From the NCBI GenBank assembly GCA_933228895.1, contig OW121852.1, positions 105,483,544-105,547,543 on the forward strand: DNA of 64,000 bases, read 5' to 3'. Under the pieces are notes generated by a model that did not search any database, was not told the origin of the DNA, and worked only from the letters and a program-made list of their open reading frames with translations. Every line of letters begins with the position of its first letter. Position 1 is the first letter of the stretch. The DNA is from Platycnemis pennipes (lineage: Eukaryota > Arthropoda > Insecta > Odonata > Platycnemididae). This document shows, piece after piece, positions 10,093-21,365 of this stretch. The position numbers were made by a program, and so were the translations under genes.

Positions 10093-11597
10093 TCAGCCGA
10101 TTTTAGAACTCTTGGGCTACCCTCTAGGCCAATCGCTTTCGTTCGGCTAGCTTGTACGGTTCCAGAATTAAATCCTCCATTCCATGAGTAAAATCACACG
10201 ATTCTTATGTTATTAATATTTCAAGCTGTATTGAATAACCTTCTTGCATTCACTTCCAATGTGTTAATAATATCACGCATTGCGTTATGCCAAAGCAGTC
10301 GTTCGATAGACAGGATGCTATTCCCTTGCTTTTTCAGAACTTGCATTAGTTTTTTTGAGTACACCCCGTTAACTAGTAGATCACCCAATTGATGTGAACT
10401 TTTCGATTGCTCGATACTTCCCACTAATGCAAACAACCATTTGATACAAATTAACAATAAGAGAAAGATTTCGAAAAAAAACTTCACTCAGATGCGGAGC
10501 ACTAACTACAATTTTCGGCTGCAAAGGATAAATACCGTCCCATGAGCGTTACCGATTGCGTATCGATATACGATTCTAAAATATCGATTCGCTCATATCG
10601 TTCGCCTCCGAAGGGAAAAGGGCAAAAGAGAAAAAAATTAAGGGGTTGAATTGCGAGACGCGGAGATGAGAGTTTTTGGAGGGAGGACTCGGAGCATGGA
10701 GGGGGTTAAAACCTTATGGAGCAGAGGGAGAGAGAGGGGAGGGAGAGTGGATAAGATCTGGAAAGGGATCTTAAAGAACTTTCGTGGGAGGGAAGAAATC
10801 GAAAGGGAGTCCTGAAACACGACCTCCCTTGCCTGGGATGCTTTCAACGGGAACAATAAGGCGGGCCCCGAATCGAGGAAACGCTGAAATGAGCTGAGAC
10901 AAACGGCATCACTGACCACAAGTGCTTGGTGCCCATTTCAATACGCCATTTAAGAATCTTCGAAACTTCTTGAACAATGGAATTTGAACAAATAACCGCG
11001 GAAGAGAAAGGTTATGAGAAAGACTTAATATAGGGTCCGCGGATGGAAGCCTGATCCGCTTCAACTTATTTCTTTTGTTACATTTTACTCGTGATCATGA
11101 ATTCGTAGGGTATTTATGAGTATAAAGCGATACCGTTGCCCATTTTGATGCATTTATTCAAGGTGCACTCATTGTTTTCAGAAAATAGTTGATGCGAAAA
11201 CTGAGGTAGAATGAGAATAAATATGACTTCTGTTGCGACACAGATCGAATATTTTCTGGCACCGTTGAGAATTCGCAATTATTCGTGATGATACGGCTAA
11301 TACAGAGTTATGCATAGTAGTTGGAAACTAAAGAAAGGTATCAGAGTTAAAAAGATATTTGTTCACTTCTTTAGCAAGGATTCAGTAGTTGTGTTATTTG
11401 GCATATCATTATCCTCATCTTAAGGTGGCATATTACAAAAACAATGCTGAGAAACCAATTACGGGTGCTACAAGTTTTGAACTTTTTATTCCACAGCAAT
11501 TCCGCAAATTCATTCCCAAGGGATCCATTAAACGTCCACCACGGGGAATGTGTGACAGTATCCCCTAACCTCATCTCCCGTACTCCTGCTTATAGAG
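10093..11597. other. Unassigned DNA
   Basis: A purine-rich stretch (about 10610-10800) yields spurious long minus-strand frames. No gene or repeat was recognised in the rest. Confidence 0.5.
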
Positions 11598-11960
11598 CCG
11601 TATTCAGAATCTCTACTACTGTCTCGCTTCTAGCTCCAACGTCCTAAAATATCCACTTCACGTCAAATTGGTGTGCGAATTCACCCTGAAAAGTTGATAT
11701 TTCCACGCTCTATACCGCTTCGAACCATGTGAAGCAGAATCTGTGTGCCCTTAAGAACTAGCAATACATATTTAAAGACGTAATCAGTAGAAGTGAGGCT
11801 GTAGTTGAGATACTGTGCCATGTACAGAATCGCAACTGAGTTCTCATCGTCACGCTGAGAAGTAATGTCACATTTGCAGGTAGAACCTGTTCACCAATTT
11901 GTCTCGTTGTAGGAATTTTATGACGCAAACAGTAGAAGCGTCACTGTAGTTGTAATTTTT
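11598..11960 (-). repeat. Repeat R, inverse partner of 24175-24770
   Basis: Reverse-complement blocks TTACTTCTCAGC, TCAGTTGCGATTCTG, ATCTCAACTACAGCCTCAC, AAGCGGTA and CAGGGTGAAT recur in the same order at 24175-24770. Within each copy related words repeat (CAACTACAG...TCACTTCTAC), so the unit seems built from short internal repeats. No coding potential is visible. Confidence 0.7.
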
Positions 11961-12009
11961 CTGAATGTGGCCCATAATCTCATCCCTAAAGTATATTTCT
12001 GTGCTTCAT

Positions 12010-12100
12010 AAGTATTTGCAAGAGGCAGGTCGGTGAAGCACCGGCCTGACCCCATGTTGCATGTTCAAATCCCAATCCATGCATGATATTGTCTTCGTTT
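12010..12100 (+). repeat. tRNA-like sequence, weak
   Basis: The segment GGCAGGTCGGTGAAGCACCG, then CATGTTCAAATCCCAATCC, resembles the head of another tRNA-derived SINE; the B-box-like GTTCAAATCC is one T short of consensus. It is not a plausible functional tRNA. Confidence 0.35.
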
Positions 12101-12111
12101 CTTAACTGAGA

Positions 12112-12551
12112 CTGCAATCCTGAGATTGGTTGAGCTCTCTACTTCATTCTCCTCAGCTAATCTCTTCATATTGACGTATTTCTTCTTTTTCATAGTCTTC
12201 GTCTAAAGATTTATTTATCACACACAGGGGCTTCCTTTGCCATTCCTCTCATGACCAGTCCTTAGAAGATTGTCTTCATCAAGCCATCATGTCTCATAAT
12301 GTGGCCGATTCAGTTGCCATATCTTATCCTTAAATTTTTCTTCTTCCCCACTCTTCTGCGGAGTTCCTCGTTACTCACTCGGTCGATCCATTTGATTTTT
12401 ATCATTCCTCTGAAGCACCACATTTCTAATGCTTTCACCCTTTTCTTCTCTGCCACTGCCATCACCAAAGCCTCACTGCCATAAAGAAACATGCTCCAGA
12501 TGAAAGTTCTGATCAACTGTTTCCTTACTTCTACGCTTATATTTCCAGCTA
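12112..12551 (-). pseudogene. LINE A copy, split by a SINE
   Basis: Read on the minus strand, the frame gives RTFIWSMFLYGSEALVM, VKALEMWCFRGMIKIKWIDR and VSNEELRRRVGKK, parallel to the open copy at 7455-7995. The 3' end begins near AATCCTGAGATTGGTTGAG, a diverged form of the family terminus. Frameshifts break the ORF. The element continues beyond the SINE at 12852-12880 (AAGTAGATTATTCTT corresponds to family AAGTAGATTCTTCT). The SINE therefore inserted after LINE A. Confidence 0.82.
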
Positions 12552-12554
12552 CCT

Positions 12555-12851
12555 CGGGTACGGGTTGGTGTATTGGCTAGAGTACTGGCCTCCCATCCCG
12601 AGTGCCCGGGTTCAATTCCCGGCAGTGGTGGATTTTTCATAGGCACACCGATCCCTACTTGAGTGCCTAGTGGAGGGCATTTCAGGTTTAGTACTCCGTC
12701 CGTCGGATGGGACGTTAAGCCGCGGTCCCCTTGGTGCGGTCCTCCATCTCCTGAAAACTCCTGCTATTACACAGTCACCCACCAATCCTAAAATGGCGCA
12801 AATGACCTTAACTGTCGGCCTCCTCCCCTGAATAACCAACCAACCAACCTT
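12555..12851 (+). mobile_element. tRNA-headed SINE inserted in LINE A
   Basis: The head reads CGGGTTGGTGTATTGGCTAG with a B box GGTTCAATTCC. The body contains CCGTCGGATGGGACGTTAAG, and the 3' tail is AATAACCAACCAACC. It sits between the two parts of a minus-strand LINE A. About 35 bases of the usual body are missing (the segment around GTAGGCTAATGCCG). The target-site duplication is unclear. Confidence 0.88.
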
Positions 12852-12880
12852 CAACTTCAAGTAGATTATTCTTTACGTGG

Positions 12881-14009
12881 AATGACCTTACCTTGATAAA
12901 ACCTTAATGGATGGAAAATCCGTGTACCTGATTCAACTGCTATAACTGCAGATGGGTTGCAAAGACTTTATTTAATTGATTCTGCATCTTCAATTTCAAA
13001 CAAACGAGTCTGATTCGAAGGGACTGGAATTAAAAAAACGATGCTGTAGATACATGATTGATTTCTCGTCTACGTGCATCTTACGTACTTTCATATTTGC
13101 AAACAATTTTAATATAAAGGATGCTAAAAACGATCATAACGAATAATCAGAGCTGTGGTGACCTTATAGCGATAGGAAATCACTTTAAACAGATAGAATG
13201 GCTGTCACTTCACTTTCACATTCGGACATATTATTTTGAAAAATTGCGTAAGACATGATTTTTTTAATCAACATTGAGGTCAAACACAATGCACGGTAGG
13301 TGAAAAAAAGTATCCACCACAATGGCGAGCCAGTAATGTGAGTGTCCGTATGCCGGGATGACAACTTGCATGCAACGCATCGTACATACATGGGATGAGA
13401 ATGCAAGGAACCTCATCACTGTGATGGGTTGCGTCCAGCGATGGCAGAACCAACGTGTCCCTCAAACAATCATCCCCCCCGCGATATTTTCCGCTTTCAT
13501 CATTCCCCGCATCCCACATCAATGCAGATGAGTTCTTTTGTCGCGGAGACCAGAATTCCCTCTCTCCTAAGTGGCCCATCCGCGGTCTTTCAACTCCTGC
13601 ATGCGAAAGCATCATTCCTTTCTCATATTTTTTGGAGTAATAGTCGACGGTATCTCGTAGAAATACAGAGAGGAGCCTCTAATATGAACCAAAGTATGTT
13701 CCAAAGCTAGATTCGTGGGATGGACATACGAGCATATGGATTTAAAATGCCCCTCTACTCTCTAATAATAAGCAAACGCATAAACAGCAGGGTAGTAACG
13801 AAACATGTAGGCGTAAAGTTAAGATCCCAGCATAGAGGATATCTGAATGAAGTTCTTAACTAGCACGAGCATACTGCGTCTCCTTTTAGTAAAAAATACG
13901 ATAGTACATATAATTACTTTCTCTAATCAATTATATTAATCATGTTTCTTCGTAGTCTCCTATCATTTCATCGTCCAAGGTATCGCTGTCGCGGTCGGTC
14001 GACCATAGA
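12881..14009. other. Unassigned DNA
   Basis: ORFs of 111 and 93 codons overlap on opposite strands near 13280-13710. They show no domain and neither looks like a supported gene. Confidence 0.5.
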
Positions 14010-14520
14010 GTAGAACGGAATAGAATATAATTTTATTATTCCGGGACGATTTCGTCCCTCAGGGACACAAATGATTTTACATAATTAATACATATCCAGA
14101 GTCATAAAATGAATCCCATAACAGGATGAAAGCACATTAATATAAACAAAAGGTAACAATAGTAAATCCATTATCATACTACAGCAATATTGGAATGCAA
14201 TAAGCAGAGACTGCAAAAAGAAAAAGAAGAAGCACTATAAATGTATATATATTTTAGGTGTTACACGAAGTGGCACATTCAGTGACGCAGATGAAACAAC
14301 ATTTTATAATATTCATTTTTAAATCTATTGGCATTTTTACATTTTTTAATAGCTTCAGGCAATTGGTTCCATATATCACAAGAGGTGACATGGAAAGAAC
14401 TAGACTAGAACTAAACAGATGATCGATATAGGGGTACATAAAGTTCTTCCATGTGGCGCGTTGGGCGTTTATTTGTCGCAGCATTATACAATAAATTCTG
14501 ATACAAGTATGTGGGGAGTT
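14010..14520 (-). pseudogene. LINE E 3' portion with 3' UTR hairpin
   Basis: On the minus strand, joined across a frameshift, RATWKNFMYPYIDHLF is followed by SFFHVTSCDIWNQLPEAIKK and FKNEYYKMLF. This is the conserved tail of CR1/Jockey-group non-LTR proteins (WN.LP....FK). The 3' UTR holds a perfect 7-bp hairpin, GGGACGATTTCGTCCC (14043-14058), then AATAATAAAAT at the terminus. RT and endonuclease are absent because of 5' truncation. Confidence 0.75.
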
Positions 14521-14529
14521 TTGTGGTTA

Positions 14530-14575
14530 TTATTATCATAGGGTCGTAGGTTCGAATCCTGGAATTGGCGGTGTG
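14530..14575 (+). repeat. B-box remnant of a tRNA-derived SINE
   Basis: GGTTCGAATCC is a perfect B box within TCGTAGGTTCGAATCCTGG. No A box or cloverleaf can be drawn upstream. Confidence 0.4.
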
Positions 14576-14820
14576 TGCTACACTTCGTGATGAGCCATAG
14601 GTTCAGGATAATTTTTGCGTGAGCTCTTGTTAAAACAAATACGTAGAAACATATCGTGTCGTGCCTAGTAGAATTCTATTTTCGGACCTGAATGGCTTTC
14701 GATCACACTGAACATTCGAACCAAATTAACATAAACAAAGCGCCGTCACCAAGGAGGCATTTCATTTCGTGGCCTTTCAGTTTGCAGGCAGGTACGATAC
14801 GGGACGGTTCCACGTCAAGT

Positions 14821-15290
14821 TGTCTGAGATATGATGATTTCAACATAGTAATCATTCCCCAGTGATGAATTGATTAGGGGTTACAAAAACATCCGCATCG
14901 AATAACGTTAGTAAAATGTTTCCACTCAGAATAACTCGCGAGATATTGGCTTTTCAACATCGTAGTAATACCGACCCAGTGCGGCCCGCCGCGCCGGCCT
15001 CAGTGATCATTCCCCAGTGATGAATTGATTAGAGGTTACAAAAACTTCCGCATCGAATACCGTTAATAATTTGTTTCCACTCAGAATAACTCGCGAGATA
15101 TAGCCGTTTCAACATGGTAGTAACACATGCCCAGTGCGGCCCACCGGCCTCAGTGTAGTCCTTGCAGTGTCTAAGGTTTATCTCCCTTGTTCGAATACCG
15201 TTAGCAGTTTGTCTCTAACACAAATAGTTCATGAGAAATTCAGTTTTATCAGAGTACCACCTCCTCTGGTGGCCCACCGGCATAGTAACT
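14821..15290. repeat. 155-bp tandem repeat array, about three units
   Basis: ATCATTCCCCAGTGATGAAT starts at 14851 and again at 15006, a period of 155. Both units continue through AACATCCGCATCGAAT/AACTTCCGCATCGAAT, TTTCCACTCAGAATAACTCG and CCCAGTGCGGCCC. A more diverged third unit follows (CGAATACCGTTAGCAG, TGGCCCACCGGC), and the end of an earlier unit precedes 14851. Likely a short satellite or the tandem part of a larger element. Confidence 0.85.
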
Positions 15291-15509
15291 GCCATCTATA
15301 TCCCCCGTGTTATAAAAGTTTTCTACCCATGTTTTTGAGGCCAAATTCCCATTTCGTTAACATCATTTTGTTTCTTTGACAGTGTGAAATTTATATCGAA
15401 GTGTACGTTGCTTAAAATATTACTTACTGCACAAAAGCCATACATTTCAAGCCACTTGCCATTATTAATTTGAATATTTATATTTCTCATACTCCCCAGT
15501 AGTCGTTTT

Positions 15510-15670
15510 CTGCACTTCCAGTTACCAAATGACCGAATACTAGTTGTCGCGTTTACGAAATACTAAGTTACTAGTTGTCTGGTTACCAAATGTCGCGATT
15601 ACGAGATGTCGCGGTGACGAGATGTCCGTTTACGAAATGTCGGTTACCAGATGTGGGTTACGTGATTTAC
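15510..15670. repeat. Degenerate minisatellite, ~14-bp unit
   Basis: The motif GTTACCAAATGTCGC recurs as GTTTACGAAATACTAAG, GTTACCAAATGTCGCG, ATTACGAGATGTCGCG, GTGACGAGATGTCC, GTTTACGAAATGTC and GTTACCAGATGTGG. Units vary from about 13 to 16 bases. Confidence 0.85.
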
Positions 15671-15696
15671 GGATACGACTTGACGTGATACCATAC

Positions 15697-15950
15697 GGGA
15701 CCTGGTGTGGAATCACGGATCTATCTTTCGCGTTATCGCAATCTTTATCGTTAACACTTACCCCTAGAATAGCGCAGGGTTAACAGTAATCGTCTATTAA
15801 ATTCGCTCCACTGATTGTAATGAGCGATTTGAAGTGCTGTACGGAAAATGAAGAATGGGCATCATGTTCTCACTGAGATAAGTTTAATGAATTAATAAAG
15901 ATAACCCTAGCGCACGCGTTATGAATATCCATGATCGAGGCCGAGGCTGG
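15697..15950 (+). repeat. Interspersed repeat, direct partner of 9162-9415
   Basis: The same ordered blocks occur as in 9162-9415, with roughly one difference in eight by eye. It follows the minisatellite within about 30 bases. Confidence 0.85.
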
Positions 15951-16740
15951 TTACGCGAAGGAAACATAAAATTTGGCTACTTTTAATCAGTGTACTTTTG
16001 GTTGTAAGACCTTGCGAATAATCTTTCTCGCGAAGATCACTGCATGGCAATCCGGTAAGTATGATTCACCGAGCGACTTAATATTTGATTTTCATAAAAA
16101 TGATTGCACTTGCACGGTCAATACATGAGAATAAACGTTATCGATTGCATGAACTGAAATACGCCAGTCATCTAAAATATTAATATATATTTGACCACCG
16201 TGGCTAGACTTTTGAAAAAAATCTTTAATGGACAAATTGGGACCGAATTTTATACATCCATCAATATCTCTCTCTTTTCCATTTGATATGCAATTATTTA
16301 GATTACGTTCAGAATGCAGTGCAGCAAATAACATCTGTCATTCGTTACATGTCATGGGTAACAATATTGATTAAAGAATGAGCGTGAAATGTGATTAATT
16401 TTCGAAGCCGGGTGATTAAAATATCCATTTAGCCAGCGTCCCCTGTCCCAGGAAATTAGCTCCAAGTTTAATCCAGGCAGATCATGAAAAAGTTGGATGC
16501 TGCACCTAGATAGCAAATATGGCGGAAAACTACATTTAGGTAACTAAGCTAAACATTGCCCTCCATCAATTCTAAGATTGCTTTTACAAATCTCTCGATT
16601 AGGACAGTCCAATATCCGGTAATTCCTCGTTTCTATTAAAGTTAGTGTTTTTTTTTCTTTTTTGCTTCCTTCACTGCTTCCTACATAAAAAATATAAGAA
16701 CAGAAGAGCAACAATAGGAAGTTATTATTTTTACGAGTCA
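15951..16740. other. Unassigned DNA
   Basis: No gene or repeat recognised. Confidence 0.45.
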
Positions 16741-17130
16741 ACAATCCTAGGGTTGGTTAGACGTAGCCTTCCACTCTATTTTTCTATCGTCCAACCTCTT
16801 AATATTGATGTAATTTTTCTCTTTTACATCCTTCACAAACTGTTCCACATATTTCATATGAGGCCTACCTTTTCAAATCTTCCCATTCTTTTCACCCACG
16901 ACGATTGTCTTCATCAAACCATCGTGTCTTAAGATGTGGCCGATTTAGTTGCCCCGTCTTCTTTTTAGGGTTTTCAGTAGACATCTCTTTTCCCCTACTC
17001 TTCTTAAGACTTATTCGTTTGTCACTCGGTGATCCATTTTATCTTCATTCTTCGGGAGCACGACATTTCAAATGCTTCCAGCCTTGACCTTACGACCGTT
17101 TACGTCCATGCTTCGCTGCCATATGCATAC
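16741..17130 (-). pseudogene. LINE A fragment
   Basis: The reverse complement ends with the family terminus (ACAATCCTAGGGTTGG reversed). It keeps the nucleotide blocks for ...GHILRHDGLMKTIV... (CATCAAACCATCGTGTCTTA) and KIKWI (ATCCATTTTATCTTCAT). Frames are broken and the 5' part is missing. Confidence 0.75.
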
Positions 17131-17784
17131 TATATAAATATCGCGAAAACCGTATTTCTTTTTTTCTGACCAAAAGACGCCCAATGGGATTCCAGCGAAG
17201 CTTTTGTATTTCGCCATAAATAACAAGGCAAAACCCGTCATTATGCAAAATTTAGCACATCAACACCGCGGAAACTTATGTCTGAACAAACTGCTTATTG
17301 TGTAAACACGTCCCAAACACTTTTATCTCAAACACTGTTGCCATAAGAGTACCCTCATCTCCTTATTATATTTTTCATCGGACTGATATTTTTTCCTCGC
17401 TCGTTAGAGCCCCTACGAAAGTTGATAAATGAAAAGTGACCTGTTTCATTTTATGTTCAACTCTGCTGTAAATTTAAAGGCACTTGTTAGAAATATGTGA
17501 AAAATATCAAGCTTTATAAATATTATCCAAAGTTAAGAACGAGCCAAAAATGCATCAAACGTAATGTTACTTAAAAATATCTTTTGTTTAAAGAAATACA
17601 AAGTTTTTCGAACATATACAATCAAGTAAGTGGTTGACTGAGATTTGTAGTTGATATTCAGGAAAATAAATAATCTAGTAAGTCCATCATTAAGAGGGAA
17701 CTATAGTCATTGCACTATAAAGAAAAAAATGCTTGTCGGCTGTTTAAAGCCTATAGTTGTTCTCTATCCAAGAGTTTTAAATTT
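17131..17784. other. Unassigned DNA
   Basis: AT-rich, with no recognisable feature. Confidence 0.45.
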
Positions 17785-18035
17785 CCCATTGTTTTTCCGA
17801 AACGAGGGACTGCAAAATAGGCAGAGAAATTCAGAATATCGGGTTAGGGTCCAAGAGATAGTGATCTTGCTTTGATTTTGCATAACATGTCCCATTATCT
17901 TGAGTAATTAGTTAATGAGAGTAATAAGCCTGGAATAATTTCAGGAAACGACCAAAAATAATATCATTCTACTGTGATTCTCATTTCACGAAAGCAAAGG
18001 AAACTAATAATGAGCGAATCATAGCTGCAATATTA
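17785..18035. repeat. Left member of an inverted-repeat pair
   Basis: CGAAACGAGGGACTGCAAAA, AGGCAGAGAAATTCAGAATA, GGGTTAGGGT, ACATGTCCCATT, CTTGAGTAATTAGTTAATG and TTTCACGAAAGCAAAGG recur as reverse complements at 19190-19440 in matching order. The arms are about 240 bp and roughly 85% alike by eye. Confidence 0.82.
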
Positions 18036-18880
18036 CCTCATCTAGTAACAAGCGTCGTCGCTGTGATATAAAATTATGTGTTAAATCATGTAAAGAATCC
18101 TACGTCGAGGTATAAAGGATATTAAGGAATGAGTGGCAGGAATTTTTAATCACTCTACGTAAAGGATATACGCAAATGTACGTTACTCACTCTTTTGTTT
18201 TCTTACACTTCATCAGAAATGTTTACGCATTCCTTCCGGGTAAGATTGCCGTTGTGAAATAAGCGTGGGGAAATGTATACTTAGGTACTTTTATAAGAAA
18301 ATGTTGAGTAACATGTTTTTGTTGTTAATTTTCAACAGAGTTCTACATCTGAAATCTACTTTTCCTAGGTTTATTACACTCGAGTTTGAGAGCTGAAAAT
18401 AATGCGCAACAACCTGGTGAGAGACGCGCGAGTAAGGGAGCTACGTAAACAAGTAACAGGAGTCTTCATGGAGACGTCAAATGCACTGCCTCGACCATAA
18501 AATGAATCCACTTCCTTTTTCTCCGATGCCAAAAAGGGGATTGTGGGAAGGTGGCTTGGAGAATGGGCAAGACTCGGGAACTATTACGGTGGATGGAACA
18601 CCGACGGTCGACAGCCGGGGAAAGGTGTCACTCACGCCTGTGAAAGGGCAAAGTGACTGTCATGGCGTGGAGCTGGCTCATCACTTCTGAGTGGCATATT
18701 GTGTTTAAGGCCCTTAGCGAGGATTAGGCTCCCGGTCCCCGGGATTTGGGGACTCGGGCATTTGAACCGTGCGACGTGACGATATATATGTCGATCCAAA
18801 GTCGCCGTTTTTTGATATCAACCTCGTCGATGTGGGAAATCGAAAAAGAAATTGGCATAATGTAACGCGAATGTCACCAT
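18036..18880. other. Unassigned DNA between the inverted arms
   Basis: No transposase or other ORF is recognised between the arms. A GC-richer stretch lies at 18400-18720. Confidence 0.45.
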
Positions 18881-18965
18881 CGTTGTGGAGATATGTGAGC
18901 GCCCCTCCTGGAAACCAAAAGGTCTTGGGCTCGAATCCTGTCCAGAGCATGGCTATTCGTCATCG
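18881..18965 (+). repeat. tRNA-like SINE head
   Basis: GTGAGCGCCCCTCCTGGAAA, then GGTCTTGGGCTCGAATCCTG, looks like the anticodon-to-B-box half of a tRNA-derived SINE different from the 2006-type. The B box GGCTCGAATCC has one mismatch. It is not a complete tRNA. Confidence 0.45.
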
Positions 18966-18983
18966 GATATGAGATTAGATCAG

Positions 18984-19023
18984 ACGGTGAGATATAACTC
19001 TGCAGGTTATAATATCTCACCGT
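18984..19023. repeat. Hairpin
   Basis: ACGGTGAGATATAAC pairs with GTTATAATATCTCACCGT across a loop of about 7 bases, with a 3-base bulge. Confidence 0.6.
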
Positions 19024-19189
19024 TGTGCACATAACGGGTGTTATTTTCAATTCGTACGGCACGACGGATATGGAATAAACTGTTGCCAGGATGGATATTC
19101 GTGCAACGCAGAAGATTTTCCTTATCTCGTGAAATTTACAATATATTTACAATATGGGCGTCAATAAGGATGCGGGCCATCCCATTGAT

Positions 19190-19440
19190 TGCACCACCAT
19201 TGCCTCCATGGCTCTCGTTATAGTTTGCTTTGCTTTCGTGAGATGAGAAACTTATTAGAATGAAAATATTTTTGGAAGTTTCCTGATATTATTCCAGACT
19301 TATTACCTCCATTAACTTATTACTCAAGAGAATGGGACATGTTATGGCAAAAACCAAGCAATATCACTCTCTCTTGAACCCTAACCCAATATTCTGAACT
19401 TCTCTGCCTATTTTGTAGTCCCTCGTTTCGAAAAAATTAA
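19190..19440. repeat. Right member of an inverted-repeat pair
   Basis: Reverse-complement partner of 17785-18035 (TTTGCTTTCGTGA, AATGGGACATGTTATGG, CCTATTTTGTAGTCCCTCGT). The SINE at 19492-19820 lies just outside the arm. Confidence 0.82.
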
Positions 19441-19491
19441 AACCATTAATTGCAGCCACCATTGATACATCCGGCATAGTTGATATTACTC

Positions 19492-19820
19492 AGTCGGTTA
19501 TTCAGTGGAGGCGACCGACTGCTGAGGTCATTTGCGCCATTTAGGACAGGTGGATAATTGGGTAATGGCAGGAGTTATCAGGGAACGGAGAAAGGGTGGA
19601 GAGAAACCCGGCGTCGGCATTAGCCTACTCTTAACGAAAGGCGCCAAAGGGACTACTTTACGTCCCATCCGATGGACAGAGTACTGAACTTGAAATGCCC
19701 TCCACTAAGCACTTAAGTGGGGACCGGTTTTCCACTGTAAAATCCGCCACTGCCGGGAATCGAACCCGGGCCCTCGGGTTGGGAGGCCAGTACTCTAGCC
19801 ACCACACCAATCTGATCCCC
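19492..19820 (-). mobile_element. tRNA-headed SINE with 11-bp target duplication
   Basis: Flanked on both sides by TGATATTACTC (19481-19491 and 19821-19831). On the minus strand the head reads GGGGATCAGATTGGTGTGGT with a perfect B box GGTTCGATTCC. The body contains CATCGGATGGGACGT, and the tail is GAATAACCGAC. The near-complete length and clean duplication mark it as one of the better-preserved copies. Confidence 0.93.
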
Positions 19821-19831
19821 TGATATTACTC

Positions 19832-20356
19832 GCTGAACTCATTTGTTGCGATAAAACCCTCGATTCATGGTCGATAAATCGAATTCTGTGCGACAAGGGT
19901 TGATTTCGGGATAGAAGACGATTCTACCCTCGCAGGAAGGAGAAAATAGATTGATGCCTGAAGACAGGAGATAATTGGATTGACAAGTTGGTTGTGAGAC
20001 ACAAATGGATGGGAGGGCTGTCTGGGAATGGAAATCCAGTGTCGACGAGCGAAGAGGGATGCGTGGATTGAGAGGATGACGGGAGCCCTTGTCGGATGTA
20101 CTTTTGGCTTCCTCAGCTGTCGACGCCGTGGCTCGTGAAATCGGTTTCCTGCTACGCGGCACTACAGGGAAAGGAAGAGACCGCAAAGCAACGTCGTCTC
20201 CTTCGTCTTCAGATAGCAGGGAAGAATGAAAGCGGCAACGATATAGTGGGCCAAGTTAGAAGACAGCGAGGGGGAACGGGGAAAAGAAATGACACAAGAC
20301 CGTGGCCGTAAGATAGTAAAGCATGTGAAAGGAGATAAAAAGTAAAAAAAATCCTT
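19832..20356. other. Unassigned, moderately GC-rich DNA
   Basis: A 115-codon minus-strand frame (19839-20186) is Ser/Arg-rich without a recognisable domain. Confidence 0.45.
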
Positions 20357-20660
20357 CATCTACATCTAATCTACATCTACACGATACCCTGCAAGCCTCC
20401 GCGAGGGTGTGTGGCAGGGGGTGAAGATCACCAAGCATGCACTACCGACATGCAAACAAGCCACCATAGGGTCTCATACAACTATATTGTTAGTTTCTAT
20501 AGTATTTAAGGGATTAATACATGCATCATGCACTACAGACCACTTTAATATTTCCCCTACCTATCCCCTTGCTATGCTTCCTATTCTGTTCTTCTATAGT
20601 ACGGGGGAAAAATGCTATTTTGAATCAATCAGTACGACACTGCCTTTGGGCTGAAAATGA
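20357..20660 (-). mobile_element. CR1-like LINE 3' end, subfamily C
   Basis: The tail CATCTACATCTAATCTACAT and then ACGATACCCTGCAAGCCTCC are the reversed 3' terminus. The body continues through CACCAAGCATGCACTAC and, farther in, TTCTATAGTACGGGGGAAAA. No frame survives. Confidence 0.72.
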
Positions 20661-20761
20661 AGATAGCGACGAGGAAAAAGGAAAGTCAGCAACAATTTAA
20701 ATTTTAAAAAATAACATAAAACACGTACGAGTTCCAACTAATTTTTCATAAGCTAATATAA

Positions 20762-20872
20762 AAGAGAAGAATTAGATCAATATGAAAAGACTGGTCGATA
20801 GAAGAATGGAGTGGAAAGCTGTGTCAAACCAATCCTAGGATTATTGACCAATGCTGATGATGAAGCTAACAT
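20762..20872 (+). mobile_element. LINE A 3'-end stub
   Basis: Keeps only the last coding block (MKRLVDRRMEWKAVSNQS by translation) and the terminus CCAATCCTAGGATTATTGAC followed by (ATG)-type repeats. Confidence 0.85.
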
Positions 20873-21285
20873 AACAACAATAAGTTTCCGGGACTGAAAA
20901 CTACAGCCTTAGTTCCACACTGAAAGCAGTAATGGAGAGGTATGGCTCAATATTATGCGAAGTTTAAACACTCGTATAGAACGACATACCACCTTTATTT
21001 CCGAACTTCAAGTAACCCTTAAAAAGTGCTAAGCCAGATCACTTGAGACGGTTTCTGTCAGATGGGGCGAAGTAAAGTTTCATTTTTACTCTGAAGAATC
21101 AACTAAGGGGTTGTGAAAAGCAATTCATACTTCACGTTTTAGTTCACGCTGACATTGTCCTTTGTCCCCGAGGATCAGAACTTTTGATCTAAAAGGTGAG
21201 AAATTGCCGGAATATGGGTAAAACTCAGCGTCAATAGAGGTATAATTGGCAATAAATATGTTTTGTGAGAAATTTGAAACATAAT
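20873..21285. other. Unassigned DNA
   Basis: No recognisable feature. Confidence 0.4.
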
Positions 21286-21365
21286 ACTCGGGATGTAGTG
21301 GTTAAAATACTGGCTTCTCACCTCGAGGATCTGGGTTCCAATTCGGGTCACGGTAGATATTTCAT
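21286..21365 (+). repeat. tRNA-like SINE head
   Basis: CTCGGGATGTAGTGGTTAAA, then TACTGGCTTCTCACCTCGAG, then CTGGGTTCCAATTCGGGTC, lays out A box, anticodon region and B box with tRNA-like spacing. The B box GGTTCCAATTC is mutated. The sequence does not match the 2006-type SINE body downstream. Confidence 0.55.

Noticed and set aside
14821..15290. CRISPR-like array
   Set aside because: Repeats are 155 bp, contiguous and without unique spacers; the context is eukaryotic.
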